Shown here: positions 11,199 to 19,183 of the stretch, one piece after another
Layout: every line of letters starts with the position of its first letter
Position numbering within the stretch: the first letter of the stretch is position 1
Assembly (NCBI GenBank): GCA_018853935.1
Contig: JAAOMR010000139.1
Location: 1 to 34,442, forward strand
Direction: 5' to 3'
Length of the DNA stretch: 34,442 nucleotides
From: Acidithiobacillus ferrivorans
Lineage (GTDB): Bacteria > Pseudomonadota > Gammaproteobacteria > Acidithiobacillales > Acidithiobacillaceae
Notes under the pieces: model-generated
What the model was told of the DNA's origin: nothing
Database searches by the model: none
Seen by the model: the letters and a program-made list of their open reading frames with translations, nothing else
Program-made: the position numbers and the translations under genes

Positions 11199-11875
11199 GG
11201 GCTCAGGCAGCGATCCAGTGCCGCTGTAACCAGGCGGGCAATCTGGTCGAGCAGGTCGGCCCCGGCGTCCTCGGCATAGCGGCCGGGGTGCTGACTGCCG
11301 AGCAAAATACCCCCTTGCAGATGCTGACCGGCAAGCGGGATCAGGGCGAAGGACTCCAGTCCCGCCCCGGCAGCGCCGAAGAGGGTGCTGCGCAGGGTCG
11401 GGCTGAGGGTCAGTCCGGTCGCGGCGCGCAACAGCGGGAAGCCATTCAGAATCTCCTGAAAATCCGCTTGCTCCAGTGGCAGGAACTGCGGCAGATCGGC
11501 CATGGGCGCGCGGGCGATCAAGGCCATTTCCTCGACCTGAAAACCCTCCCGTAAACGGCCGATAACGGTGTTAAGGGTCGTGGTACAATCGGGCGTCTGC
11601 AACAGTTCGGTAGCCAGATCGGAGAGATGCAGGCCGAGTGCGGCATTCTGTTGGGCGGCACCTAGCAGTGCACTAATACGCTGATGCAGATGGACGTTTT
11701 CCTCGCGCAGTACCTGTACCTGCCGCTCCAGCAGGGACGAGGCTGAACCACGTCCGACATGGGGCAGGGTCAGGATGTGGAGCAGGTCTTCCTGATCCCA
11801 CAAAAATCGCGGGTGCTGGCGGAGATAGGCCCGGACCTGATCCGCCTGGTCATCCATTTCGGGGGCCGTGGTCAC
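11192..11875 (-). CDS. DUF484 family protein
   Basis: A 227-residue protein of the DUF484 family, the usual neighbour of dapF and xerC in proteobacteria. The N terminus VRAYLRQHPRFLWDQEDLL is characteristic. A short coiled-coil segment follows (LERQVQVLREENVHLHQRI), then a GAF-like domain ending in GILLGSQHPGRYAEDAG. Function is not established. It starts with GTG immediately after the stop of the 58-codon gene and overlaps xerC by 7 bases, so it is translated within the operon. Confidence 0.88.
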   Translation of the reverse strand: MTTAPEMDDQADQVRAYLRQHPRFLWDQEDLLHILTLPHVGRGSASSLLERQVQVLREENVHLHQRISALLGAAQQNAALGLHLSDLATELLQTPDCTTTLNTVIGRLREGFQVEEMALIARAPMADLPQFLPLEQADFQEILNGFPLLRAATGLTLSPTLRSTLFGAAGAGLESFALIPLAGQHLQGGILLGSQHPGRYAEDAGADLLDQIARLVTAALDRCLSPC

Positions 11876-12052
11876 TCAGTCATCCTCCCAGTGGGTTTCA
11901 TGGTAGCGTTCAGCGGCGCCATGCACCTCCAGCGCGGCGATCAGGCGTGCCAGCATCTCGCCCTCCTGATCATTGAGTTTATGCAGAAAATTAAGTTCAG
12001 CTGCATGACTGTTCAAGCTTTTGGCAATGCCCTGCAATATCGTGTCCTGCAT
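11876..12052 (-). CDS. Small conserved-operon protein of unknown function (58 aa)
   Basis: A short gene read directly from the sequence: ATG at 12052-12050, TGA at 11878-11876. The product begins MQDTILQGIAKSLNSHAAEL and ends RYHETHWEDD. It looks largely alpha-helical and acidic, with no signal peptide or cysteine. A GGGAG ribosome site precedes the ATG by 7 bases, and its stop directly abuts the GTG of the DUF484 gene. Both argue that it is real and coupled. I do not recognise its family. Confidence 0.65.
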   Translation of the reverse strand: MQDTILQGIAKSLNSHAAELNFLHKLNDQEGEMLARLIAALEVHGAAERYHETHWEDD

Positions 12053-12087
12053 GATGTTTCTCCCTTTGCTGCCTATGACTCAGTGAT

Positions 12088-12954
12088 TCAGTCTGACAAG
12101 GGCCAGACCCCGTCAAAAACCACTTGCGCCGGGCCAGTCATCAGGACCGGTTGCCCCAGGCCCGCCCATTCGATCTGTAAGGTGCCACCAGGCAGAGTCA
12201 CCGTCACCGCATGATCCAGCTCGTCCCAGCGGATACCGGCGACTACTGCCGCGCAGGCGTTGCTGCCACAGGCCAGAGTCTCCCCGGCACCGCGCTCCCA
12301 GACCCGCAGTTGAATATGGCCCCGGTCACGGACTTCCATGAACCCCACATTGCAGCGCTGGGGAAAGTCCGGGTGTATTTCCATACGCGGACCTAGGGTG
12401 GCTACCGGTGCATCGGCCACGCTGGATACGCGCAACACCGCGTGGGGATTGCCCATGCCGACGGCGGCGATGCGCAGCGTGTCATCCCCTATGGGCAGCA
12501 GGTATTCGGGCGCTTCTTCCTTGCCGCAGAAAGGAACCTCAGCCGGGGTGAGTCGCGGGATGCCCATGTTGACGGTGACTTCACCATTATCCTGGTGATG
12601 CAGGATCAGCCGTCCGGCCAGCGTCTCGACGGTGATGAGCGCTTTGTCCGTGAGTCCGGCGCGGCGCACGAAGACGGCAAAGCAGCGGGCGCCGTTGCCG
12701 CACTGCGCCACCTCAGTGCCGTCCGCATTAAAGATGCGATACCGGAAATCACAATCGGGGGACGTCGCGGTCTCTACGAGCAGAATTTGATCGCAACCGA
12801 CGCCGAAGTGGCGGTCGGCTATGGCTCGGATGGCCTCGGGGCGCAGTTCGACCCGTTGACCAACGCCATCGAAAACGACGAAATCGTTACCCAGGCCCTG
12901 CATCTTGGTGAAGCGCAGGGAGGGGGACACAGAATCAGTAAGGGAGTGGCTCAT
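12088..12954 (-). CDS. dapF: Diaminopimelate epimerase
   Basis: Interconverts LL- and meso-diaminopimelate in the lysine and peptidoglycan pathway, using two cysteines as acid and base without cofactor. Both are present: CGNGARC near residue 85 and ACGSNACAA near 230. Other family motifs are [13 protein letters not shown] near the N terminus, [11 protein letters not shown] and [10 protein letters not shown]. The length of 288 is slightly above the usual 274-280 because of about 12 extra N-terminal residues before LRFTKMQG. It is the first gene of a six-gene operon. Confidence 0.97.
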   Translation of the reverse strand: MSHSLTDSVSPSLRFTKMQGLGNDFVVFDGVGQRVELRPEAIRAIADRHFGVGCDQILLVETATSPDCDFRYRIFNADGTEVAQCGNGARCFAVFVRRAGLTDKALITVETLAGRLILHHQDNGEVTVNMGIPRLTPAEVPFCGKEEAPEYLLPIGDDTLRIAAVGMGNPHAVLRVSSVADAPVATLGPRMEIHPDFPQRCNVGFMEVRDRGHIQLRVWERGAGETLACGSNACAAVVAGIRWDELDHAVTVTLPGGTLQIEWAGLGQPVLMTGPAQVVFDGVWPLSD

Positions 12955-13122
12955 GTGCCGAGTTTAGCAATGTCTGTCCGGGGAGGACAGAGCGCGCGAA
13001 TCGGAGGCTTCGGGCTATGTTTTCCGTGGCTCTTGCATGTCGTGCTCCAGATTTTTCAGCCTGGTTGAGGTGGCATCGCAATGGTTTGGCCATGCGCGGG
13101 CGCGCATAATCGTTGTTTTTAT

Positions 13123-13196
13123 TGGCTGGGGGACGTGGATTCGAACCACGGTTAGCGGAGTCAGAGTCCGCTGTCCTACCGCTAGACGATCCCCCA
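13123..13196 (-). tRNA. tRNA-Gln (CTG anticodon)
   Basis: The minus strand folds as a full cloverleaf. Its acceptor stem starts TGGGGGA and pairs with TCCCCCA, followed by GCCA with an encoded CCA. The T arm is CGTGG-TTCGAAT-CCACG. The anticodon arm is GCGGA-CTCTGAC-TCCGC, giving anticodon CUG. The U1-A72 pair is typical of tRNA-Gln. The ATGCGC/GCGCAT hairpin at 13092-13107, downstream of the 3' end, lacks a T-run. Confidence 0.95.
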
Positions 13197-13208
13197 AGAG
13201 AGGGGCGA

Positions 13209-13238
13209 ATGATAGCCGTGGCGGCCCGTTCGTGTCAA
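13209..13238 (-). promoter_or_regulatory. Sigma-70 promoter of tRNA-Gln
   Basis: On the minus strand TTGACA (13238-13233, perfect -35) is followed by an 18-base spacer and TATCAT (13214-13209, -10). The predicted start, near 13202, is a few bases before the tRNA 5' end at 13196. Confidence 0.8.
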
Positions 13239-13298
13239 ACAGCAGGGGCTTTACGGTTGGTTTTTGTGGTGCGTTGTAAAAAAGGTGTTGTGAAAATG

Positions 13299-13327
13299 TT
13301 GCAAAGTGTCTGCTCCGGTGCTATAGT
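13299..13327 (+). promoter_or_regulatory. Sigma-70 promoter of the porin gene
   Basis: TTGCAA (13299-13304), 17-base spacer and TATAGT (13322-13327). This would give a leader of about 40 bases containing the strong ribosome site GAGGAGGAG. The gene looks highly expressed and monocistronic, with its own terminator. Confidence 0.7.
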
Positions 13328-13373
13328 TTCCTTCGTGGTACTTGAAACATTGCTCTCGAGGAGGAGCTTAGTC

Positions 13374-14564
13374 ATGAAAAAGAATCTCGTAGCTTTGGCC
13401 GTTGCGGCGGCTTTTGTGGTCCCTGGCGTTGCTTTCGCTTCGACCAGTTCCAACCGGGACACCGGTCCGGTCGTTTTCGGTTATGCCCAGATCACCGGTG
13501 CCCAGCAGTTCGGTACCCCAGCCTCGCAGTCCAGCGGCCTGATCTTCGGCGCCAACCGTATCCGCTTGGGCTTCAAGGGTGAGGCGGTTCCCGGTGTGAC
13601 TTACTTCGTCCAGGGTGCCTGGGATAACGCCGGAATCATTGGCGATGGTCTGAACAACGGACTTGGAAGCAATATCGCTACAAAGAGTGGTCAGGCCCAG
13701 TTGATGGATGCTTATATCAACTTCGCACCGGTGCCCTTCGCCCAGTTGCAGGTCGGCAAGTTCAAGACCCCGGAAGGCCTGGAATACACCAGCGTGGCCG
13801 GCAATGAACTGACCTTCATCTTCCGCAACATGGGCCAGTCCCTGTTGCCCGGTCGTTCCGCCGGCGCCATGATCCATGCGGGCAACGTGATGGGTACGGG
13901 TGTTGGCTATGCCGTGGGTATTTTTGATAACACCTCGCTGGACAATTATACCGCCTTCAGCAACGGCAACACCTTTGGTGGCGGTCAGGGCCACTTGCTC
14001 AACGGCAACGGCAAGTACATCACCTCCGGCATGTTGAGCTACAGCATGAGCCCGCTGTTGACCGCGGAAGTAAGCGGTAGCATGGGAACGGCAAGGACCT
14101 ATCACGGTACTGACAAACTCACCAGTTGGAATGTGGGCCTCAGTGGCGGCATGATGGGCATCAACTACGGCGCCGGTTATACCCGGACTGATGGTACTAG
14201 TACGATTGGCTACATGAACGCTAGTCGTAACAGTGTCGGTACCGTCAATGCCAGCGACTGGCATGCGGAGTTGGCCGCCAATCTGCATGAAATGAGCCTG
14301 ACCCCCGACTGGTTGGACGTCGAGCCTGCCGTGCGTTACGACCAGTACCATGTGACGGGCGCTGGCACCCTGGGTAATGCAACTGTTGGTGTGAACTACT
14401 TCGTGAACCCCAATAATCCCCATGCGGCGGAAGTTCAGTTGAACTATATTCTGGCTACCCGTGGTGGTTCCATCGACAACGCCTATGGTTATCCCAACGG
14501 TAATTCCCCCATCAACGGTGTTGCCTACAACACCCTGATGTTGCAGTTCCAGGCTGGTTTCTAA
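13374..14564 (+). CDS. Outer-membrane porin, OprP/OprO (phosphate-selective porin) type
   Basis: A 396-residue outer-membrane beta-barrel protein. A Sec signal peptide is evident (MKKNLVALAVAAAFVVPG followed by VAFA-ST). The body has alternating aromatic/hydrophobic strands and Gly/Asn-rich loops, and the last residue is phenylalanine (LQFQAGF), the usual barrel-assembly signal. YINFAPVPFAQLQVGKFKTP resembles the strand-turn of the Porin_O_P family. Substrate specificity cannot be told from sequence. The frame is open upstream to 13113, but that part spans tRNA-Gln. The ATG at 13374 follows GAGGAGGAG and begins the signal peptide. Confidence 0.85.
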   Translation: MKKNLVALAVAAAFVVPGVAFASTSSNRDTGPVVFGYAQITGAQQFGTPASQSSGLIFGANRIRLGFKGEAVPGVTYFVQGAWDNAGIIGDGLNNGLGSNIATKSGQAQLMDAYINFAPVPFAQLQVGKFKTPEGLEYTSVAGNELTFIFRNMGQSLLPGRSAGAMIHAGNVMGTGVGYAVGIFDNTSLDNYTAFSNGNTFGGGQGHLLNGNGKYITSGMLSYSMSPLLTAEVSGSMGTARTYHGTDKLTSWNVGLSGGMMGINYGAGYTRTDGTSTIGYMNASRNSVGTVNASDWHAELAANLHEMSLTPDWLDVEPAVRYDQYHVTGAGTLGNATVGVNYFVNPNNPHAAEVQLNYILATRGGSIDNAYGYPNGNSPINGVAYNTLMLQFQAGF

Positions 14565-14603
14565 GTTCAAACAAGCCTTCGGACCGCTTCGGCGGCTCCA
14601 TTG

Positions 14604-14626
14604 CCGCCCCTTCGGGGGCGGTTTTT
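14604..14626 (+). terminator. Rho-independent terminator of the porin gene
   Basis: A 7-bp GC stem CCGCCCC/GGGGCGG closes a stable TTCG tetraloop and is followed at once by TTTTTA. It lies about 40 bases past the porin stop. Confidence 0.92.
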
Positions 14627-14652
14627 ATTTGCTTTTTCGGGTGGATACCTTT

Positions 14653-14698
14653 ATAAGAAAACCCGCTGCGGGGCTTGTGCCTCTGCGTTTTTTCTTAT
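14653..14698. repeat. Inverted repeat in the typA leader/promoter region
   Basis: ATAAGAAAA (14653-14661) and TTTTCTTAT (14690-14698) are exact 9-bp inverted copies with 28 bases between. The left arm overlaps a possible -10 (TATAAG, 14652-14657) whose -35 would be TTGCTT (14629-14634). It could be an operator or, if transcription starts further up, a leader hairpin just before the typA ribosome site GGGGAA. Confidence 0.4.
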
Positions 14699-14719
14699 GA
14701 CCGTTTTTGGGGAATATTA

Positions 14720-16537
14720 GTGTCTCGTCAAATCCGTAACATTGCCATCATCGCCCACGTTGACCACGGTAAGACCACGCTGGTGGACCAGCTCCTGCGT
14801 CAGTCGGGTACCTTTGCCGCGCACCAGCAACTGGAAGAGCGGGTGATGGACAGCAACGACCTGGAAAAAGAGCGCGGCATCACCATTATGGCCAAGAACA
14901 CGGCGGTGCAGTGGGGCGACACCCACATCAACATCGTTGACACCCCCGGCCATGCCGACTTCGGTGCCGAAGTGGAGCGGGTGCTGGGCATGGTGGATGG
15001 CGTACTGCTGTTGGTGGATGCCGTTGAAGGCCCGATGCCGCAGACCCGTTTCGTGACCCGCAAGGCGTTGGAACTCGGTCTCAAGCCCATCGTGGTGATC
15101 AACAAGGTGGATCGCCCCGGCGCCCGCGCCGATTACGTCATTAGTGCCACCTTTGACCTTTTCGACAAACTGGGGGCGACGGAAGATCAACTGGATTTTC
15201 CCGTAATCTATGCCTCCGGTTTGCAGGGTTATGCGGGGGAAGATCCCGAAGTCCGCTCCGGTGACATGAAGCCGCTCTTTGAGATGATCCTCAGTCATGT
15301 GGCGGCGCCAGAAGGCGATCCCGAAGGCCCCCTGCAGATGCAGATTGCCGACCTTGATTACTCCAATTATGTGGGGCGTATTGCGGTGGGTCGAATTCGC
15401 CGTGGCACCATACGTCCGGGACAGGATATCGTGTTGATTCACGGCGTCGACAAGACCCAGACCAAGGCGCGTATCTTGCAACTCCTCGGTTTTGATGGCC
15501 TCAAGCGAGTGCCGTGGGAAAGTGCCACGGTGGGCGACATTGTCGCCGTAACCGGCATTGAGGAACCCTCCATCGGTGCCACCATCGCGGCGCCTGAAGC
15601 GCCTGAGGCGTTGCCTTGGAAGCCCATTGATGAACCTACCCTGAACATGACGTTTCAGGTCAATACCAGCCCCTTCGCGGGCCGGGAAGGGAAGTTTGTC
15701 ACCAGTCGCCAGTTGCGCGAGCGTCTGTATCGTGAGTTGCTGATCAACGTTGCGCTGCGCGTGGAGGATACCGACAATGCCGATGTGTTCATGGTCTCCG
15801 GGCGCGGCGAGTTACACCTGACCATCCTCATCGAGAATATGCGCCGTGAGGGCTATGAGCTGGCAGTGTCACGCCCCCGGGTCATCCAGCGTCAGGTGAA
15901 CGGCGTATGGGAAGAGCCTTACGAGGCATTGACGGTAGATGTGGAAGAACAGCATCAGGGCACGATCATGGAGCGTTTGGGCATCCGTCGCGGCGAATTG
16001 CAGGATATGATGCCCGATGGCCGGGGCCGGGTGCGTCTGGAATACAAGATTCCGGCGCGTGGTCTCATCGGCTTCCATACGGAGTTTTTGACGGCAACTT
16101 CCGGTACCGGCGTGATCAGCCATATTTTTGAGGGTTATGGTCCGGTGAAGGGAACAATTCCGGCGCGCAATAACGGCGTGCTGATCTCCGCAGAAGAGGG
16201 TGAGGTGGTTGGTTTTGCCTTGTTTAATCTGCAGGATCGCGGGCGAATGTTTGTCAGCCCCGGTGACAAGGTCTACCAGGGCATGGTGATCGGTATTCAT
16301 ACCCGCGACAACGATCTGGTGGTCAACCCGCTCAAGGAAAAGAAGCTGACCAACATGCGCGCGTCCGGTTCTGATGAGAACATCATGCTGACGCCGCCTA
16401 TTCGCCTGACGCTGGAAGGCGCGGTCGAATTCATTGCCGATGATGAGTTGGTAGAGGCGACGCCCCAGTCCATTCGTATCCGGAAGCGTTACCTGACGGA
16501 GAATGAACGTAAAAGAGCATCGCGCGGCGGTAGTTAA
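14720..16537 (+). CDS. typA: Ribosome-associated translational GTPase TypA/BipA
   Basis: A 605-residue translation-factor GTPase involved in 50S assembly and stress or cold adaptation. G motifs are AHVDHGKTT (G1), RGITI (G2), DTPGHADFG (G3), NKVDRP (G4) and YASGLQG (G5). The domain-III motif [21 protein letters not shown] and the C-terminal part with GEEGEVVG-like [11 protein letters not shown] are typical of BipA. A GTG at 14720, behind GGGGAA, gives the standard start [17 protein letters not shown]. The frame runs further up, but that stretch has no family similarity. Length equals the family norm. Confidence 0.96.
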   Translation: MSRQIRNIAIIAHVDHGKTTLVDQLLRQSGTFAAHQQLEERVMDSNDLEKERGITIMAKNTAVQWGDTHINIVDTPGHADFGAEVERVLGMVDGVLLLVDAVEGPMPQTRFVTRKALELGLKPIVVINKVDRPGARADYVISATFDLFDKLGATEDQLDFPVIYASGLQGYAGEDPEVRSGDMKPLFEMILSHVAAPEGDPEGPLQMQIADLDYSNYVGRIAVGRIRRGTIRPGQDIVLIHGVDKTQTKARILQLLGFDGLKRVPWESATVGDIVAVTGIEEPSIGATIAAPEAPEALPWKPIDEPTLNMTFQVNTSPFAGREGKFVTSRQLRERLYRELLINVALRVEDTDNADVFMVSGRGELHLTILIENMRREGYELAVSRPRVIQRQVNGVWEEPYEALTVDVEEQHQGTIMERLGIRRGELQDMMPDGRGRVRLEYKIPARGLIGFHTEFLTATSGTGVISHIFEGYGPVKGTIPARNNGVLISAEEGEVVGFALFNLQDRGRMFVSPGDKVYQGMVIGIHTRDNDLVVNPLKEKKLTNMRASGSDENIMLTPPIRLTLEGAVEFIADDELVEATPQSIRIRKRYLTENERKRASRGGS

Positions 16538-16562
16538 GCCTTCGCTATGGATTGCTGAAGAG

Positions 16563-16606
16563 AGATAGCCCGGAGCGAATGTAAGTAAGGCTCCGGGCTA
16601 TCTTTT
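16563..16606 (+). terminator. Rho-independent terminator of typA
   Basis: A perfect 13-bp stem (AGATAGCCCGGAG at 16563-16575 with its complement at 16591-16603) encloses a 15-base loop and runs into TTTT. It begins about 25 bases past the typA stop. Confidence 0.88.
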
Positions 16607-16627
16607 GTCGCGTGTCGCAAGTGATGC

Positions 16628-17242
16628 CTACTGCGTGGGCGCTGCGCGCGTTTTTTCCAGGGTGATCAGGCGGAACCAGCCACCGACAGCGGCGGGGATA
16701 TCGCTGACGATCTGCAGTTCGGGCCGTTGTGCCAGAAGATCCTCAAACACCAGGTCGGTATGGGTGGCAATGGGGCCGGACAGGGGGGCCAGCAGGCGCC
16801 GCCAGAAGGCGCGTTCACCGCGGCGAAGAAACTTGTCGAGGAGCAGTATCCGGCCGCCAGGTTTGAGGACGCGGCTGGCTTCTGCGAATGCCAGCCCGGC
16901 ATGGGGTACGACGGCAAGTATGAGATGCATGACGACAATGTCGAAACAATTGTCCGGAAAGGGTAACGCCTCGGCGTCAGCCTGAATCAGCGGGAAATGG
17001 GGAGACAGGCTTTGTGCGTGACGGAGCATGGCGTGCGTGAGGTCGATGCCGACGGCCGTGCAGGTGCCAGGCAGATAAGGAATATCCAGACCGGTGCCGA
17101 TGCCATCGATCAGGACGCGGCAGGGTGCCGACGGAATATTGCTGAGGCTGCGTTGCCGCAAGGGTGCGGAGAAGCCGCGCACTGCCGAATTATAAAGGGG
17201 CGCCCAGAGCGCGTAGGCGCGCTGCAGGCTCTGGTAGCTCAA
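16628..17242 (-). CDS. Class I SAM-dependent methyltransferase (UbiE/PmtA-like)
   Basis: A methyltransferase of 204 residues when started at the TTG at 17242, which forms a TTGA overlap with the apaG stop. The first residues are then SYQSLQRAYALWAPLYN, a common N terminus of UbiE and phospholipid N-methyltransferase relatives. Motif I is DGIGTGLDIPYL, then GIDLTHAML, QADAEALPFPDNCFD (motif II) and ASRVLKPGGRILLLDKF (motif III). Phosphatidylethanolamine N-methylation is a reasonable guess, but quinone or other small-molecule methylation cannot be excluded. The frame is open to 17317, inside apaG. It is translationally coupled to apaG. Confidence 0.8.
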   Translation of the reverse strand: MSYQSLQRAYALWAPLYNSAVRGFSAPLRQRSLSNIPSAPCRVLIDGIGTGLDIPYLPGTCTAVGIDLTHAMLRHAQSLSPHFPLIQADAEALPFPDNCFDIVVMHLILAVVPHAGLAFAEASRVLKPGGRILLLDKFLRRGERAFWRRLLAPLSGPIATHTDLVFEDLLAQRPELQIVSDIPAAVGGWFRLITLEKTRAAPTQ

Positions 17243-17622
17243 TGAAAGACGGTGGCCACCGCCAGACGAAAGGCGGGGATGGGGACGAGGAAACTTTCTC
17301 CTGTATCGCTGACCCACTCGAAGCTGCCGTGCATGCTGCCTACAGGCGTGGACAGGACGGATCCGCTGGTGTAGCGGAAGCGTTGACCGGGCTGTAGTGT
17401 CGGCTGTTCACCGACGACACCCGGTCCTTTGACTTCCTGGATATGACCTTCGGCGTCGGTAATAATCCAGTGGCGATTGAGGAGTTGTGCCGTCTGCGGA
17501 CCGTTATTCTGCATGGTAACTTGATAAGCGAAGGCGAAATGTTCCTGCTCTGGGCTGGACTGTTCCGGCAGATAGCGCGTCTCGACGCTGATCTGGATTT
17601 CTGTGGGGGGTTGCTCTTCCAT
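17239..17622 (-). CDS. apaG: ApaG domain protein
   Basis: A 127-residue beta-sandwich protein of the ApaG family (fibronectin-III-like fold). Diagnostic stretches are RHWIITDAEGHIQEVKGPGVVGEQP, shown here as HWIITDA and VKGPGVVGEQP with the GxGxxG-like loop, and GSMHGSFEWV near the C terminus. The family is linked to Co/Mg resistance and diadenosine tetraphosphate metabolism; the biochemical role is not settled. Its stop overlaps the downstream methyltransferase start. There are 89 bases between it and yhbY. Confidence 0.94.
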   Translation of the reverse strand: MEEQPPTEIQISVETRYLPEQSSPEQEHFAFAYQVTMQNNGPQTAQLLNRHWIITDAEGHIQEVKGPGVVGEQPTLQPGQRFRYTSGSVLSTPVGSMHGSFEWVSDTGESFLVPIPAFRLAVATVFH

Positions 17623-17711
17623 GGGTGTGCTCCGGGCCGTTGGTCGGCGTTACGATTCAGAAACAGTCTAACGGTCCGGGGGCGGGCTGCCAAGTTATAC
17701 CGGCTAACCGG

Positions 17712-17996
17712 TCAGCGCTTGGGTGCCGCGGTCGGGCGCGGGCGGTAGAGGATGAGTACGCGCCCGATGCGGCCGACAACGTCGGCATGACTGGCGCCGG
17801 ACAGGGTCTGTATCATGTCATCCCGTTCGTCGTGGGATACCTGGGGCAAACGTATCTTGATGAGTTCGTGGGCATGGATGGCGCCTTCCAATTCGGCGAG
17901 GACGCCGTCGGTGACGCCGTGGGCGCCGATCATGACGACAGGCTTGAGGGCGTGCGCTTGTCCACGCAGGTTTTGTCTTTGTTTGGCGTCCAGCAT
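17712..17996 (-). CDS. yhbY: CRM-domain RNA-binding protein YhbY
   Basis: A 94-residue single-domain CRM protein that associates with pre-50S ribosomal particles. LRGQAHALKPVVMIGAHGVT contains the GxxG RNA-binding loop in its family form, followed by the helix LAELEGAIHAHELIKIRL. GRVLILYRP is the last strand. It is divergent from rlmE, with which it is a frequent neighbour in proteobacteria. The start ATG at 17996 has a GAGGA ribosome site. Confidence 0.95.
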   Translation of the reverse strand: MLDAKQRQNLRGQAHALKPVVMIGAHGVTDGVLAELEGAIHAHELIKIRLPQVSHDERDDMIQTLSGASHADVVGRIGRVLILYRPRPTAAPKR

Positions 17997-18085
17997 GGTA
18001 TCCTCGTCAGTCTGATTGGGCCGCTAGGGTGTAGCGGCAGAGTGTACGTTTGTGGAGGGCGGGGGTCAAAGTCCGGGGGTATGTT

Positions 18086-18745
18086 GTGGCCAGAAGTAAA
18101 TCCAGCCAGAAGTGGCTGAAGGAACATTTTAAAGATCCATTCGTGCAGCGCGCGATGAAGGAGGGGTATCGTTCGCGTGCGAGTTACAAATTGCTGGAGA
18201 TTCAGCAGAAGGATCACCTTATCCGTCCGGGTATGCGCGTATTGGATGTGGGCGCAGCGCCGGGTGGCTGGACGCAGGTGGCGGCGCCACTCATCGGCAG
18301 GAAGGGGCGACTGGTGGCGGTGGATCGTTTGGCGATGGACCCGGTGGCGGACGCCATAGTGATCTGCGGTGACGTTTATGAAGACGCAGTGCTGGCAGCC
18401 TGCCGGGATGCACTGCCGGGTGGCGCTGATCTGATTATGAGCGACATGGCCCCCAATATGTCCGGTATTGCCAGCGTCGATCAGGCGCGTGCTATTGATC
18501 TTGCGGAGCTGGCCCTGGATATGGCTCAGCGCTGGCTGGTGCCGGGTGGTTCGCTGCTGATCAAGGTGTTTATGGGGTCCGGCGCGGAGGATTTGCGTCG
18601 GGCGCTGCGTCGGGACTTCAAGAAAATAGTGGTACGCAAGCCGGAAGCCTCGCGCGCGCGCTCCACCGAGCAGTACTGGCTGGCGCTGGACTTTCAGGGA
18701 GTTGCGCAGGAAAGGTTGGACAATGGCGGGGCGAGTTCCCTATAA
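18086..18745 (+). CDS. rlmE: 23S rRNA (uridine2552-2'-O)-methyltransferase RlmE (FtsJ)
   Basis: Heat-shock-associated methyltransferase that modifies U2552 in late 50S assembly. The GTG at 18086, after GGGGG, gives the usual start MARSKSSQKWLKEHF (here VARSKSS) and 219 residues. The K-D-K-E catalytic set is visible: Lys in SRASYKLLEI, Asp in MSDMAPNMSG, Lys in LLIKVF and Glu near STEQYWLAL. Motif I is LDVGAAPGGWTQVA. In many bacteria ftsH follows; here tRNA-Arg and a mobile element follow instead. The last codons contain the tRNA promoter. Confidence 0.96.
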   Translation: MARSKSSQKWLKEHFKDPFVQRAMKEGYRSRASYKLLEIQQKDHLIRPGMRVLDVGAAPGGWTQVAAPLIGRKGRLVAVDRLAMDPVADAIVICGDVYEDAVLAACRDALPGGADLIMSDMAPNMSGIASVDQARAIDLAELALDMAQRWLVPGGSLLIKVFMGSGAEDLRRALRRDFKKIVVRKPEASRARSTEQYWLALDFQGVAQERLDNGGASSL

Positions 18746-18746
18746 T
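18717..18746 (+). promoter_or_regulatory. Sigma-70 promoter of tRNA-Arg
   Basis: TGGACA (18717-18722, 5 of 6 matches to TTGACA), 18-base spacer and a perfect TATAAT (18741-18746). Transcription would start near 18753, just before the tRNA. The promoter overlaps the end of rlmE and is on the chromosome side of the insertion, so the tRNA stays expressed. Confidence 0.82.
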
Positions 18747-18755
18747 CCGGTCCAC

Positions 18756-18832
18756 GCGCAGTTAGCTCAGATGGATAGAGCGTCGGCCTCCGAAGCCGGA
18801 TGTCGCAGGTTCGAATCCTGCACTGCGCACCA
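18756..18832 (+). tRNA. tRNA-Arg (CCG anticodon), integration site of the element
   Basis: A full cloverleaf. The acceptor stem is GCGCAGT/ACTGCGC with discriminator A and an encoded CCA. The D arm is GCTC-GAGC, and the anticodon arm TCGGC-CTCCGAA-GCCGG gives anticodon CCG. The T arm is GCAGG-TTCGAAT-CCTGC. Base composition and gene style change immediately after its 3' end, and a tyrosine integrase lies 3.6 kb downstream. The 3' half of this tRNA is therefore the likely attachment core (attL). No second copy is visible within the window. Confidence 0.95.
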
Positions 18833-18840
18833 AATAAATC

Positions 18841-18873
18841 AAAGGCTTAGGAGAAAATCCTGAGCCTTTTTTT
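18841..18873 (+). terminator. Rho-independent terminator downstream of tRNA-Arg
   Basis: AAAGGCT (18841-18847) pairs with AGCCTTT (18863-18869), extended inward by T-G, A-T, G-C, G-C and A-T pairs, loop GAAAA, and followed by a T-run to 18873. It lies past the probable att core, so it would belong to the element, replacing whatever ended the tRNA transcript before insertion. Confidence 0.88.
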
Positions 18874-18874
18874 A

Positions 18875-18898
18875 TAAATACACCACCTAAATACACCA
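18875..18898. repeat. Tandem 11-bp direct repeat next to the att site
   Basis: TAAATACACCA occurs at 18875-18885 and again at 18888-18898 with a 13-base period. The position, about 45-65 bases inside the element from the tRNA end, is where integrase or excisionase arm-type binding sites are usually found. The role is inference. Confidence 0.55.
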
Positions 18899-19183
18899 GT
18901 GCCGTCCCTTATTCGCTTCTTTCGTGTTTTCAGAGGGTTGCGCAGTCTCAAAAACACAGTGCAGTGTATTCGGAAAACACTCGTGTACTTGCCGACTTCA
19001 GGATCTGAGGTTGAGGCATTCGGCAAACAGTGCAATTTAAGTGTGTAGAAGACTGTCACGCTCTTAGTTATAAGCTCTGGTATATATCTTCACTAATTCT
19101 AAATGTCTATAACACAGTACTTGTATTGCTATATACATAGAGCTACTATCACTTATCAGTTAAGCACATGTGGGGTGGTTATT
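18899..19183. other. Gene-free AT-rich stretch at the element's left end
   Basis: Together with the terminator and direct repeats this makes about 350 bases without a convincing gene. A 70-codon minus-strand frame here reads through the terminator and has no ribosome site. A weak promoter for the next gene may be TTGTAT (19121-19126), 17 bases, TACTAT (19144-19149). Several short GTGTA/CACT-like motifs could be recombination protein sites, but none is clear. Confidence 0.4.

Noticed and set aside
12442-13068. 208-codon plus-strand frame opposite dapF
   Set aside because: dapF with both catalytic cysteines is certain on the other strand; no motif in this product.
13015-13197. 60-codon minus-strand frame covering tRNA-Gln
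   Set aside because: It reads through the tRNA. I also looked for a small lipoprotein upstream of dapF here (as in some relatives) and found no lipobox.
13368-14570. 400-codon minus-strand open frame opposite the porin
   Set aside because: The porin has a signal peptide, promoter, ribosome site and terminator. The antisense frame is a by-product of porin codon use.
18847-19059. 70-codon minus-strand frame beside tRNA-Arg
   Set aside because: Its 3' end lies inside the tRNA terminator hairpin, it has no ribosome site, and the product looks random.
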